Positions 26,880 to 35,596 of a DNA stretch of 64,000 nucleotides are shown piece after piece. The stretch is from Paeniglutamicibacter sulfureus (GTDB lineage: Bacteria; Actinomycetota; Actinomycetes; Actinomycetales; Micrococcaceae), in contig NZ_BAAAWO010000001.1 of the NCBI RefSeq assembly GCF_039535115.1, positions 2,170,001-2,234,000 of the forward strand, in the 5' to 3' direction. The translations under genes were made by a program, and so were the position numbers. The first letter of the stretch is position 1, and every line of letters begins with the position of its first letter. A model generated the notes under the pieces. The model saw only the letters and a program-made list of their open reading frames with translations. It did not search any database and was not told the origin of the DNA.

Positions 26880-27053
26880 GGCGATCCTTCCGTTCGATGT
26901 CGCCGCGAGTGATGCCCTGTGGCTTTTCGCGGCTTGGTTCTGGAATGCCTGCCCGTCGCCGGCTTCGCCGGGCGCAGACTGGCCGGTGCCCGGTGGCTGG
27001 CAGGCCGGGTTCGACCGGGGCACGGGCACCCCGGACGCCGGGGGCCTGCGGTC

Positions 27054-27983
27054 CTACGCTTCTCCGGGGGCGAGGACGATGTCGAAGCGGGTCCGGGCCC
27101 ACGCAGCGGTGCCGAGGTCGCGTCCGTCGGGCGCGGGGGTGCCGGCGGGCTGCTCGGTGAACCCCTTGATGAGCGATTCCTTGACGCCGAAGACCGAATC
27201 CCCGATCTCCAGCTGCGGGTCCCCCTCGACGAAGATGTGGGTGACCAGGGTGCGCAGGCCTGGGGCGGTGACCATGAAGTGCAGGTGCGCCGCGCGGACC
27301 GGGGAGCGGCCGACGGATTCGAGCATCTTCCCGACTGGCCCGTCATGCGGGATCGGGTAGGGGGTCGGGGTCAGGCCCCAGAAGGCGTAGTTCCCCTGCG
27401 CGTCGGAGTGGAGGTGGCCGCGCCCCGCGATGCGCGCATCGGCGTACTGGACGTCGTAGAAGCCGCCCTCGTCCGCTTCCCAGATCTCGATCCGCGCGTT
27501 CGGGACGGGGGTGCCGGCGGCGTCGGTGACGGTGCCCTCGAACCAGCAGGGCTGGCCGGCGGCCCCGCCGGCGATGTCCCCGCCGATTGGGATCGCGGGG
27601 GCATCCTCGACGAAGAAGGGGCCAAACACCGTGGCCTCTGTCGCGTTCCCCTGTGCCTCGTTGTTCACCGCGATGGTCTGCATGGAGGCGCCGAGCACGT
27701 CGGAAAGCAGGACGAATTCCTGGCGCTTGTCGTCGGTGATGTGCCCGGCGGCGGTGAGGAACCCGATGGCGGCCTCCCATTCGGCCTCGGTGAGCCGCAC
27801 GTCGCGGATGAAGGCGTGCAGGTGGCGGGTCAGCGATTGCATCAGCTGCTTGAGCCGGGGGTCGGTGCAGGTTTCGAAGGAGGCCAGCACCCGCGCGGTG
27901 AGGTCCTCCTCCACGCGTCGCTGCTGCCCTCCGACCGACTCCCCGGACGCGTTGCCGGCCTTTCCGGCCGCGATGTGGTTCAA
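27054..27983 (-). CDS. Hydroxyquinol 1,2-dioxygenase (intradiol)
   Basis: A 309-residue intradiol dioxygenase. The helical N-terminal domain ends near '[13 protein letters not shown]'. The catalytic beta domain carries '[13 protein letters not shown]', '[15 protein letters not shown]' (Tyr iron ligand), '[10 protein letters not shown]' (second Tyr) and 'RAAHLHFMV' (two His ligands). Length and the 'ATVFGPF' block match hydroxyquinol rather than catechol dioxygenases. It opens 1,2,4-trihydroxybenzene to maleylacetate. The start codon is TTG at 27983, supported by AGGAG 6 nt before it. It lies 126 bp after the monooxygenase gene; no maleylacetate reductase is in the window. Confidence 0.92.
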   Translation of the reverse strand: MNHIAAGKAGNASGESVGGQQRRVEEDLTARVLASFETCTDPRLKQLMQSLTRHLHAFIRDVRLTEAEWEAAIGFLTAAGHITDDKRQEFVLLSDVLGASMQTIAVNNEAQGNATEATVFGPFFVEDAPAIPIGGDIAGGAAGQPCWFEGTVTDAAGTPVPNARIEIWEADEGGFYDVQYADARIAGRGHLHSDAQGNYAFWGLTPTPYPIPHDGPVGKMLESVGRSPVRAAHLHFMVTAPGLRTLVTHIFVEGDPQLEIGDSVFGVKESLIKGFTEQPAGTPAPDGRDLGTAAWARTRFDIVLAPGEA

Positions 27984-28109
27984 GGAAGTCTCCTGGGGAA
28001 AATCGTTTGGCGAGGCCCCGCCAAGGGCCGCGGCGCCTCAGGGCGGGGCCGGACCACATGGTCCAGACCCGCCCAGGCCTGCGGGCATCGGGCCCGGCCG
28101 GTTGCCGTG

Positions 28110-29705
28110 TTAGCGACCGCGCTTCATGTAGGCGTTCACATCGTCGCTGTTGAACAGGTCCGGAACTGTCCAGCCATCCAAGTTGTATTCGCCCATGCAC
28201 TGTTCGACCATGCCGTTCATCATGCCTGCGGTGCCCGTCTGCTTGGCGTGCATGAGCATCTCGACGCGCACGTTCTCATGGTTGCCCGAGTAGTTGCGTT
28301 CGTACAGCTCGTGGCGGCCGCCGAACTCGGAGCCGATCGCGTCCCAGAGCAGCTTCATCAGCTTCACGCGGTCCACCGCCTGCACCCCGTTGGAGCCGCG
28401 CACGTACTTGTCCAGGTAGGGGCGGATCTCCAGGTTCTGGAAGTCCAGCGCACCGCTGGGCAGGTAGATCAAGCCCGAGGCCACGTCCTGTTCGATGATC
28501 TCCTTGACGCGCGGATACCCTTGGGCCATGAACATGCGGTAGGCCAGGCCGTATTCCATCTTCGGCAGCACCGAGCCGTTCGGGCCCTTGTCCGGGTTGA
28601 GCATCATCCCGTCGACCAGTCCCCAGAACAGGTTGCGCCAGCCGATGACCTCGCCGGCCCGCGCCTGCACGCCGCGGAAATCCTGCGTGCCGGTGATCTC
28701 CAGGGCCTTGAGCAGCAGTCCGGCAATGAAGTCCAGCTTCACGGCCAGGCGGATGCAGCCCTGGAAGGTGAAACGCTGGATGAAGCCGGTCTGCGGCATG
28801 AAGCCGTTGATCTGCTCCGGGTCCCCGTAGGCGAAGATGTTCTCCCACGGCACCAGCACCTTGTCGAACACGAACACCGCGTCGTTCTCGTCCATTCGCG
28901 AGGACAGCGGGTAGTCGAACGGGGTGCCGGTCACCGCGGCGTTTTGGGCATAGGAGGTGCGCGAGATCAGCTTCACGCCCGGGGCATCCATTGGCACGGT
29001 GCAGATCAGCGCGTATTCCTTCTTCTTGATCGGCAGCCCGTAGTGCGAGATGAAGTTGAAGTTGGTGATGGCCGAACCGGTGGCCACGACCTTTGCGCCG
29101 GAAACGATCACGCCGTTGTCGGTCTCCTTCTCCACCTTCATGAAGACGTCGGCCACTTCGTCCGGCGGCAGGTGTCGGTCCACCGGCGGGTTGATGATCG
29201 CGTGGTTCCAGTACAGGACCTTCTCCTGCGATTCCTTGTACCAGCGCAGCGCATTCTCCTGGTACGGCGAGTAGAACTCCGGCATGGAACCCAGGGTCCC
29301 CAGGAAGGCAGCCTTGTAGTCCGGCGAGCGCCCGAGCCAGCCGTAGCTCATCCGGGCCCAGGTTTCGATGGCGGTACGCGATTCCTTAAGGTCCTCCACG
29401 GACTTCGGCACCTTGAAGAACGGGTGGGTCATGCCGCCGGAACCGGTGTCGGTCGGGGAAAGGAGCTTGCCGGAGGTGGCCGGGTCGTGGAACCCGTCGT
29501 ACAGGCGGGCAGCCATGCGGACCGAGTTGCGGAAGGCCGGATGGGTGGTCACGTCATCGACGCGCTCACCGTGAATGTAGACCTCGCGGCCGTCGCGCAG
29601 CGACTCAATGTATTCGTCGCCGGTCATCGGCAACTTGGGGTTGGCGGGGGTGGTCCGCTCGGACATGTCCGCAACGGCCTTTTCGGTGTCTGGTGCCTGG
29701 GTCAT
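28110..29705 (-). CDS. Two-component FADH2-dependent phenol monooxygenase, oxygenase component (HpaB-like)
   Basis: A 531-residue protein of the 4-hydroxyphenylacetate 3-monooxygenase/chlorophenol hydroxylase family. Visible blocks include '[23 protein letters not shown]' at the N-terminus, '[17 protein letters not shown]', and '[16 protein letters not shown]'. Relatives in actinobacteria convert 4-chlorophenol, 4-nitrophenol or resorcinol-type phenols to hydroxyquinol. It uses reduced flavin from the reductase encoded just upstream (29750-30337), and its product would feed the dioxygenase downstream. AAGGAG precedes the ATG. The exact phenol cannot be decided from sequence. Confidence 0.93.
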   Translation of the reverse strand: MTQAPDTEKAVADMSERTTPANPKLPMTGDEYIESLRDGREVYIHGERVDDVTTHPAFRNSVRMAARLYDGFHDPATSGKLLSPTDTGSGGMTHPFFKVPKSVEDLKESRTAIETWARMSYGWLGRSPDYKAAFLGTLGSMPEFYSPYQENALRWYKESQEKVLYWNHAIINPPVDRHLPPDEVADVFMKVEKETDNGVIVSGAKVVATGSAITNFNFISHYGLPIKKKEYALICTVPMDAPGVKLISRTSYAQNAAVTGTPFDYPLSSRMDENDAVFVFDKVLVPWENIFAYGDPEQINGFMPQTGFIQRFTFQGCIRLAVKLDFIAGLLLKALEITGTQDFRGVQARAGEVIGWRNLFWGLVDGMMLNPDKGPNGSVLPKMEYGLAYRMFMAQGYPRVKEIIEQDVASGLIYLPSGALDFQNLEIRPYLDKYVRGSNGVQAVDRVKLMKLLWDAIGSEFGGRHELYERNYSGNHENVRVEMLMHAKQTGTAGMMNGMVEQCMGEYNLDGWTVPDLFNSDDVNAYMKRGR

Positions 29706-29749
29706 GCTGCTCAGCTCCTTTGCTGGGTGTGGGTAGGAGGAAGGAATTC

Positions 29750-30337
29750 TCAGAAGGCGTTGAAGTCAGTGCTGCCCTCGAACCATCCGGAGGCCATGCT
29801 GTCTCCGCACAGGGCCCAGGGAGCACCGCCCACGTGCTCGCCGATCTCCCGGAACTTGCCCGAGAAGAAACACAACGGTTCCAGTTCGTCGTCGCTGCGC
29901 AGGGCGATGACCCTGCCGATGACGATCAGGTGGTCCCCGCCGTCGTAGATGGCCCAGGGCTCGCATTCCAGGGTCGCGCTGTTGCCCTCGAGCACCGGGA
30001 TGCCCTCGGCATCCGGCCGCCAGGCCACCTCTCCCTTCATCGGTTTGCCGGCGAAGTTCAAGCAGGTGTCCAATTGGCCCGAGGACATGATGTTGATGGC
30101 GAACGGGGAGTCCTCGAGGAGCCCGGAGATCTTGTTCCCGCGAATCAAGGTGACCTGGGCCAGCGGCGGATCCAGTGACACGGCGGTGAACGCGTTGACA
30201 GTGGCCCCGTGCGGGACGCCGTCCGGGGTGCGGCAGGTGACCACGGTGACGCCGGTGGCGAACTTGCCGAAGGCATTGCGCAGCTGGCGCGGATCGATGT
30301 CCGGCAGCTGGCCGGTCGGGGCTGGTTGCTGGCTCAT
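29750..30337 (-). CDS. Flavin reductase component of the phenol monooxygenase
   Basis: A 195-residue DIM6/NTAB-type flavin reductase. It begins with the family pattern '[22 protein letters not shown]' and continues with '[21 protein letters not shown]', the flavin-binding region. '[12 protein letters not shown]' lies near the C-terminus and contains the conserved His. It supplies FADH2 to the oxygenase encoded 44 bp downstream. The start at 30337 is chosen from the family N-terminus; the frame stays open far upstream but that part is antisense to the regulator gene. Confidence 0.93.
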   Translation of the reverse strand: MSQQPAPTGQLPDIDPRQLRNAFGKFATGVTVVTCRTPDGVPHGATVNAFTAVSLDPPLAQVTLIRGNKISGLLEDSPFAINIMSSGQLDTCLNFAGKPMKGEVAWRPDAEGIPVLEGNSATLECEPWAIYDGGDHLIVIGRVIALRSDDELEPLCFFSGKFREIGEHVGGAPWALCGDSMASGWFEGSTDFNAF

Positions 30338-30580
30338 GGCTCGCTCCTTGGTTCCGTGGTTTCGGTTTGGTCGATGCACACCAGCTTGGACCGGATCGTT
30401 GACCGGCACATGGGTAGAACCACCCCCTCCGATACCCGTATTGTGTCCTGCGTCATAGAACATCGGGCCCGTGGTGAGAGACTTGGAGCCGAACGAAACG
30501 GCTTCGGCATGCTTGGAACCTTCCCGAAGCCCACCGCGCACGGTGGAAACCCGTGGCAGCAGACTGGAGAAAAACGGCCG
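30338..30580. promoter_or_regulatory. Divergent promoter region of the phenol operon and its LuxR-type regulator
   Basis: These 243 bp separate the flavin reductase start from the regulator start. No strong palindrome was recognised. Both gene starts have ribosome sites, so both promoters must lie here. Confidence 0.45.
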
Positions 30581-32908
30581 ATGACTAGGCAACCAATCGA
30601 TTCCCGATTCACCACGGGCAGACTTTCGGTGACTTCCTTCATCGGCCGTCGGCACGAAATGGCGCAGGTCAAGGCATTGATGTCCACGTCCCGCCTGGTC
30701 ACCCTGACGGGTGCGGGAGGCGTGGGCAAGTCGCGGATGGCGGGGGAAATTACCCAGCAAGCCCGCCGGGCCTACCGGGACGGGGTCGGAGTCGTCGAGC
30801 TGGCCTCGCTGACCAAGACGGCATCCATCGCCCCCGTGGTGGCGGCGGCACTGGACGTTTCGGACCAGTCGCAGCGTCCCGCCCTGGACCGGCTGGCCGA
30901 TCATCTGCGGGACAAGGAAATGCTGCTGGTGCTGGACAACTGCGAACACCTGCTCGATGAAGTCAGCGTGCTGGTCAACAGGATCCTGGGACAGGCGCCC
31001 GGCGTGCGCATCCTTGCCACCAGCCGCGAACCGGTGGGCATCACGGGAGAAACCCTGTACGCCATTCCCCCCATGTCGACCCCGGCAGCCGATGAACCGG
31101 TGAGGGTCGAGCAGCTGGAAAGCTTCGAGGCCGTCGCATTGTTCGTGGCCCGGGCACGCAACGTTGTGCCGGGCTTTGCCCTGGATGCGGACAACGCGTC
31201 CGTCGTGGCCCAGCTGTGCACCCAGCTCGATGGCATGCCGCTGGCCATCGAGCTGGCCACCACCCGCCTGCGTTCCCTGTCGGCGACCCAACTGCTGGAG
31301 CGCGTTGACCGGCGTTTCCAGCTGCTCAACCGCGGCGACCGTGCCGCCCTACCGCGGCAGCAGACGCTGCGGGCGCTCGTCGACTGGAGCTACGAGTTGT
31401 GCTCCGAATCCGAGCAGCTTTTTTGGCGCAGGCTCTCGGTGTTCCCCGGCAGCTTCGACATGGAGGCGGCCGAAGCGGTGTGCGGATTCGGTGAACTTCC
31501 CGCCGGCGACGTGCTCGACCTGCTGGACGCGCTGGTCGCCAAGTCAATCCTCTCGGTCCGCCGCGACGGAGAGGTGCTGCGGTACCACCAGCTGGTCACC
31601 ATCCGCGAGTACGGGCAGGAGCTGCTGTCCAACCCGGAGGAGGTGAAGGTCCTGCGCACGCGACACCTCCGGCATTACGAGGAACGCTGCGACACGATGG
31701 TCCGAAACTGGTGCGGTCCGCACCAGAGCCGCTTTCTGCAAGACGCGCGGGTCGACCGGGCCAACCTGACCGCCGCCATGGAATGGGCGCTGGAGGCTCC
31801 GGGCGAACACGCAACCGCCGCCCGGATGGCATCCCTGCTGCGCTACCAGTGGGTCTCGGGGAATTTCATCCCGGAAGGTCGTGCGCTGCTGGATCGGGTC
31901 CTGGCCGAGCGCCCGGATGCGAACCACCTCGACTACGCGTCGGCCATGTGGGTTGCCGCCTGGGTCAGCCTGATCCAGGGCGACCACGACACGGGGGCAG
32001 GCTACGCGCGCCAATGCCTTCGGATGGCCCGGGAGCTGGACGATCCGTCGCTCGAGGCGCACGCCGAACACTGGCTCGCACTGCACCGCCTGTTCAGCGG
32101 GGACCTGGCCGGTGCCATCGAACTGTACCAAAAGGTCAGTGCAGCACATTCAGCCCGTGGCGACACCGCGGCCAGGTTGACGGCGCTCTTTCAACTGGGC
32201 ATGGCCCAGGCCCTGGACAATCGCCTCGAAGCGGCGCTGGAAACCTGCCAACAGGTCATCGAAATCGCCTCCTCCCACGGTGAACTCTGGAACCGGGCCT
32301 ACGCCTACTGGATCCGCGGGATCAGTTACTGGAGGCTGGGCGAGTTTGCCTCGGCCACCGATGCTGTCACCGAAGCACTGCGCATCCAGCGCGACACCTT
32401 CCAGGACGGGGTGTGCGTGGCGCTGAGCCTCGAGGCGCTGCACTGGATCACCGTGTCCACGGGCAACCATGTGCGGGCCGCCGAACTGGCCCATGCCGTT
32501 GCATCGGTTTGGTCCGAGCTTGGAATCACCGTCGCATCGTTCGGTCCGCACATGCACGAAGCTTCCGAGTCAAGCAACGCGCGCATGCGCCGGGCCCTTG
32601 GCCGGCGCGGCGCTTCCCCGGCCAGCGAAGCTCCCCGGATGTCGAAGACCCAGGCCATCGATTGTGCGCTCGGCGTGACCGCCGGGCCGGCGAAGAATGG
32701 AACCATGCAAAACCCCCTGACCAAGAAGGAAATGCAGGTCGCGGGTTTTGTCGCCCAGGGGCTGACCAACCGCCTTATTGCACAGCAGCTGGTCATTTCC
32801 CCGCGCACCGTTGACGGCCACGTCGAACGCATCCTGGCCAAGCTCGGCTTCAGCACCCGCTCCCAGATCGCCGCATGGGCGACAGCATTGGGCCAACCAC
32901 CTGGCTAG
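30581..32908 (+). CDS. LuxR-family regulator with NB-ARC-like ATPase and TPR region (LAL/AfsR-like)
   Basis: A 775-residue regulator. The N-terminal P-loop ATPase has Walker A 'GAGGVGKS' near residue 45 and Walker B 'LLVLDNCEHLLDE' near 110, with 'LATSREPVGITGE' after it. A winged-helix and TPR-like helical region spans about 330-640. The C-terminal LuxR helix-turn-helix is 'LTKKEMQVAGFVAQGLTNRLIAQQLVISPRTVDGHVERILAKLGF'. Such proteins activate when the repeat domain binds an inducer. It is divergent from the phenol hydroxylase operon, with a 243-bp shared promoter region, so it probably activates that operon. GGAG precedes the ATG. Confidence 0.9.
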   Translation: MTRQPIDSRFTTGRLSVTSFIGRRHEMAQVKALMSTSRLVTLTGAGGVGKSRMAGEITQQARRAYRDGVGVVELASLTKTASIAPVVAAALDVSDQSQRPALDRLADHLRDKEMLLVLDNCEHLLDEVSVLVNRILGQAPGVRILATSREPVGITGETLYAIPPMSTPAADEPVRVEQLESFEAVALFVARARNVVPGFALDADNASVVAQLCTQLDGMPLAIELATTRLRSLSATQLLERVDRRFQLLNRGDRAALPRQQTLRALVDWSYELCSESEQLFWRRLSVFPGSFDMEAAEAVCGFGELPAGDVLDLLDALVAKSILSVRRDGEVLRYHQLVTIREYGQELLSNPEEVKVLRTRHLRHYEERCDTMVRNWCGPHQSRFLQDARVDRANLTAAMEWALEAPGEHATAARMASLLRYQWVSGNFIPEGRALLDRVLAERPDANHLDYASAMWVAAWVSLIQGDHDTGAGYARQCLRMARELDDPSLEAHAEHWLALHRLFSGDLAGAIELYQKVSAAHSARGDTAARLTALFQLGMAQALDNRLEAALETCQQVIEIASSHGELWNRAYAYWIRGISYWRLGEFASATDAVTEALRIQRDTFQDGVCVALSLEALHWITVSTGNHVRAAELAHAVASVWSELGITVASFGPHMHEASESSNARMRRALGRRGASPASEAPRMSKTQAIDCALGVTAGPAKNGTMQNPLTKKEMQVAGFVAQGLTNRLIAQQLVISPRTVDGHVERILAKLGFSTRSQIAAWATALGQPPG

Positions 32909-32984
32909 GACCACCCGATCGTCCATCGGCGAACATCCCCTGCGCCACCGCCGCGGCCGCCGTCTTTTCTCGTCCGGGCGTGGG

Positions 32985-33134
32985 TCAGACGGCTCGGGTT
33001 CCTGGGTACAGCAGCAGCTCCCCGTCCTTGACCTCATCTTGTGGGTGTGGGCGCCCACGGTCGCCGGCAGGCACAGCGCCGCGCCGGACATGAGGCAGAA
33101 CTTGGCGGCGTGCACCGGGCACTCGAACTCGGTG
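32985..33134 (-). pseudogene. Truncated, frameshifted Rieske ferredoxin fragment
   Basis: Read on the minus strand this encodes the second half of a Rieske ferredoxin: 'FECPVHAAKFCL' then, after a frame change, 'EVKDGELLLYPGTRAV'. It closely matches the intact gene at 34144-34482. One base is missing near 33035 (the intact copy reads CCTCGATC where this reads CCTCATC), which breaks the frame. The first Cys-x-His half and the start are absent. The similarity continues downstream past the stop into the copied half of a terminator (32951-32980), so the copy arose by DNA duplication, not convergence. Confidence 0.85.
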
Positions 33135-33156
33135 CACGGCGCCCCGAGACGAGCCC

Positions 33157-33214
33157 TGAACACTGTTCAGTGATTTCCGGAATACCGTACACCCAATTCT
33201 TGAACACCCCTCAA
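33157..33214 (-). promoter_or_regulatory. Second copy of the biotin promoter/operator, partly decayed
   Basis: TGAACACTGTTCA at 33157-33169 is identical to the operator at 25513-25525. ACCGTA (the -10 complement) at 33184-33189 and TTGAAC at 33200-33205 keep the order and nearly the same spacing (14 instead of 15 bp). The second operator has decayed (TTGAACACCCCTCAA). It points leftwards to the broken ferredoxin fragment and no intact gene. From 33215 to 33563 I see no gene. Confidence 0.6.
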
Positions 33215-33563
33215 TTCGACGGCGTTTCGTTTGTATCGACTTTTGCCATACCCTCGTCGGCCGGGCATGTGCCCGGCTGCGAGTGAGAGGCGGGGGCGGC
33301 ACGCGAGGTCCACGAGCGGACCTTGGATTCTCCGAGCCCAGCCCTCCGGGGACTTGCACCCCGGCCGCGCAAGCACGGCCGGCCGCGCACCGATTTCGCG
33401 AGCGGCTCGGCCGCTCGAGCCGCCACCGAATACGACGGCTGGTGCTCGGTGCAGGCCATCGGCGCCGGCGCGGCGGGCCCTGCAACAGGGGCGCGTCCAG
33501 CTGGGCAACGTACCGCGTGTCACGTAAGCTCGAACTGATCACTTCAATGGAGGAAAACGAATC

Positions 33564-34064
33564 ATGTCATACCCTGGTTACCCCACCGAGAACCCCTACG
33601 CCACCCCAACCGAGAACAGCCTGGAACTGCCCCGCTACGGAGCAAAGTTCGGCGAGGCCATCCAGCGCTTCTTCAAGAAGTACGCGACCTTCAGCGGCCG
33701 GGCCAGCCGCAGCGAATACTGGTGGGTCGCCCTGTTCAGCGTCATTGTCTCGATCGTTGCACAAATCATCACGACGGTCGGCGGCATTTCCACTGCGGAT
33801 CCAGCCACCGGGGATCCCGGCATGGGAGCGATGGCGGGAACGGTGATTACGATTCTCTTCGGCCTGGCCACCCTGGTCCCGAGCATCGCCATCTCGGTCC
33901 GCCGCCTGCACGACGGCAACTTCAGCGGGTGGCTGTACCTGCTCATCCTCATCCCGATCCTCGGCGCGCTGGCCATCATCGTTCTGATGCTGCTGCCGTC
34001 CAACCCGGCAGGCGCGCGCTTCGACAAGGTGCAGGCCTGGCCGACGACCCAGCCGACCGCATAG
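33564..34064 (+). CDS. DUF805 family membrane protein
   Basis: A 166-residue protein. After a proline/tyrosine-rich start (about 25 residues) comes the DUF805 signature 'FFKKYATFSGRASRSEYWWVALF' at about residues 37-59. Three membrane segments follow, with 'SIAISVRRLHDGNFSGWLYLL' between the second and third. The molecular function of the family is unknown. AGGAAAACGA precedes the ATG. It is a single gene, closed by a strong terminator. Confidence 0.88.
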   Translation: MSYPGYPTENPYATPTENSLELPRYGAKFGEAIQRFFKKYATFSGRASRSEYWWVALFSVIVSIVAQIITTVGGISTADPATGDPGMGAMAGTVITILFGLATLVPSIAISVRRLHDGNFSGWLYLLILIPILGALAIIVLMLLPSNPAGARFDKVQAWPTTQPTA

Positions 34065-34080
34065 TCGCCAGAGACCACAA

Positions 34081-34126
34081 GGCGGCGGCCGCTCCAGCTT
34101 ATTGGCTGGAGCGGCCGCCGCCTTTT
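34081..34126. terminator. Strong rho-independent terminator, DUF805 gene and ferredoxin gene
   Basis: A perfect 18-bp stem (34081-34098 with 34105-34122) with a 6-nt loop is followed by TTTT. It lies between the convergent DUF805 and ferredoxin genes and can serve both. Confidence 0.9.
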
Positions 34127-34143
34127 CTCATCCGGGGCGTGGG

Positions 34144-34482
34144 TCAGACTGCCGGGGTTTCAGGGTAGAGCAACAGCTCGCCGTCCTTGACCTCGATCTT
34201 GTGGGTGCGGGCGCCCACGGTAGCTGGAAGGCAAAGCGCCGCACCCGACTTGAGGCAGAACTTGGCCGCGTGAACCGGGCACTCCACCTCGGTGCCTTCG
34301 ATCCAGCCGTCGGCCAGCGAGGCGGTCTCGTGCGTGCATTCGTCATTGATGGCGTAGAAGTTGCCGTCCTCGGCATGGAACACGGCAATGTCTTCCTTAG
34401 TCCCGTTGTCCTCGGACGGAATGACGATCGCTTCGCCTTCGTCGATGCTGTCGATGGAACCGATGTTGATGGCTTCGCTCAT
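34144..34482 (-). CDS. Second Rieske-type [2Fe-2S] ferredoxin, stand-alone
   Basis: A 112-residue protein with the complete Rieske motif C49-T-H51 and C68-P-V-H71, closely similar to the ferredoxin at 738-1082 over its full length. Differences concentrate at the C-terminus and in the acidic surface residues 9-30. It has a very good ribosome site (GGAGG, 7 nt before the ATG). No oxygenase or reductase gene is adjacent, so it either serves a remote oxygenase or backs up the first ferredoxin. It is most like the pseudogene at 32985-33134. Confidence 0.93.
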   Translation of the reverse strand: MSEAINIGSIDSIDEGEAIVIPSEDNGTKEDIAVFHAEDGNFYAINDECTHETASLADGWIEGTEVECPVHAAKFCLKSGAALCLPATVGARTHKIEVKDGELLLYPETPAV

Positions 34483-34728
34483 GAAGGTGCCTCCTTGGAT
34501 CTCCCGCCACCGCCGCAAGAACCGCGAGGGAGGGTGGGAATACGAAAATCGTGTCCTTCCATCATCTCTTAGCATTTACCCCGCTCCCAACTGGCGGAAG
34601 CCCCTGGGTCCGATTCGGTCCACTATTCCTCCTCATTGACTGTCTCGACGACCCGAAGGGCACGTTGGGCACCGCCGGGCACATCAGCGCCTACAGCAGC
34701 CTCACCTTCAAGGCGCCGAAGCCGAGGC

Positions 34729-35142
34729 CGGACTGAAGCTCAAAGCGTCCGGCCTTGATACACCCTGGTCGATGGTTGCCCGCCAGGACGGCAGCATCCT
34801 GGACTCCGAGCGCGACACCGCCAGGATCATGGCGCTTGGCCCAGAAGGCAAGCTGACGGAATTGGTCCACCTGCCCCAGGTGGTTCCCGGTCACCCAGCG
34901 CCCTGGCCATTGCGGAGGACGTTGCGTATGTGGCGTGTCTGCGCGGCGAAAGGCTCTGAGTATTGACGTTGCCCGGCGATGGACCTCCGACCGGTGGCAC
35001 CCTCACCGGCGCCCGCCAAATGCTGGCCGGGCAGGAGGGACGCCTGCGGGATGTGCTGGTCGTGGGCAAGGAATTGTGGGTGGCCACCAACGAGGGGGCC
35101 GAATCCCGGATCATCGCCCTACCGATGGGATCCTTGGGCTAG
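34729..35142 (+). pseudogene. Broken PQQ-dependent sugar dehydrogenase-like gene
   Basis: Two pieces of a secreted beta-propeller dehydrogenase (glucose/sorbosone dehydrogenase type) remain. The first, to about 34890, reads 'GLDTPWSMVARQDGSIL' and 'SERDTARIMALGPEGKLTELVHLPQVVPG'. The second, in another frame from about 34896 to the TAG at 35142, reads 'ALAIAEDVAYVACLRGERL', then a TGA stop where Trp is expected, then 'LTLPGDGPPTGGTLTGARQML' to the natural end. Most of the middle (over 200 codons in intact relatives) is deleted. The region 34483-34728 holds a possible decayed signal/linker part and no intact gene. Confidence 0.8.
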
Positions 35143-35531
35143 TTCCAATGGGCAATGATGCTCAGGACCTTGCTGAGGACGAATCCGGCTGCCAGGGCCG
35201 CGGCCGTCCAATAGAGGAAGCGCACCTGTGAGTGGGGCTTTTCCAGTTGCCAGGATCCGGTCTTGTCTTCCCGGTAGTAGACCAGTGCCTCACCCTCGGG
35301 AGGGTGAGGACGTTCGAGCACCAGGAGTTCGCTGCGGATGGTTCCGTCGGCGGTGTGAAAGACCAGGCATTCCTGCCCCTCGAGCACGGCGATCCTGTAG
35401 TCGGCGGTTTTCCAGCCCGCATCCCGGCGGCGTTCGGCCAGGGCAAAGGCATAGAATCCGGCCGCGGCAATGAGCGCCACCCACCCAATGAGGTCGAGTG
35501 CGGGTCCCAGGCTCCTCAGCAGGTCTTGCAC
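35139..35531 (-). CDS. Small membrane protein of unknown function (two membrane segments)
   Basis: A 130-residue protein with a hydrophobic helix near each end ('DLIGWVALIAAAGFYAFALAE' and 'FLYWTAAALAAGFVLSKVLSII') and a soluble beta-rich middle of about 65 residues. The layout resembles small DUF3592-like proteins, but I cannot assign it. The start is GTG at 35531 with a weak GAGAG upstream. Its end overlaps the tail of the pseudogene by 4 bp. Confidence 0.65.
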   Translation of the reverse strand: MQDLLRSLGPALDLIGWVALIAAAGFYAFALAERRRDAGWKTADYRIAVLEGQECLVFHTADGTIRSELLVLERPHPPEGEALVYYREDKTGSWQLEKPHSQVRFLYWTAAALAAGFVLSKVLSIIAHWN

Positions 35532-35596
35532 ACTCTCATCTTATGGTCTGCAACCGTCGCCCACACCATCCGGGTCCCCGCGTGACCGCAGGGTTA

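Noticed and set aside
26919..29948. A 1009-codon plus-strand open frame
   Set aside because: It lies opposite the hydroxyquinol dioxygenase and phenol monooxygenase genes, is rich in Gly, Val, His and Arg in no recognisable fold, and is a high-GC antisense artefact.
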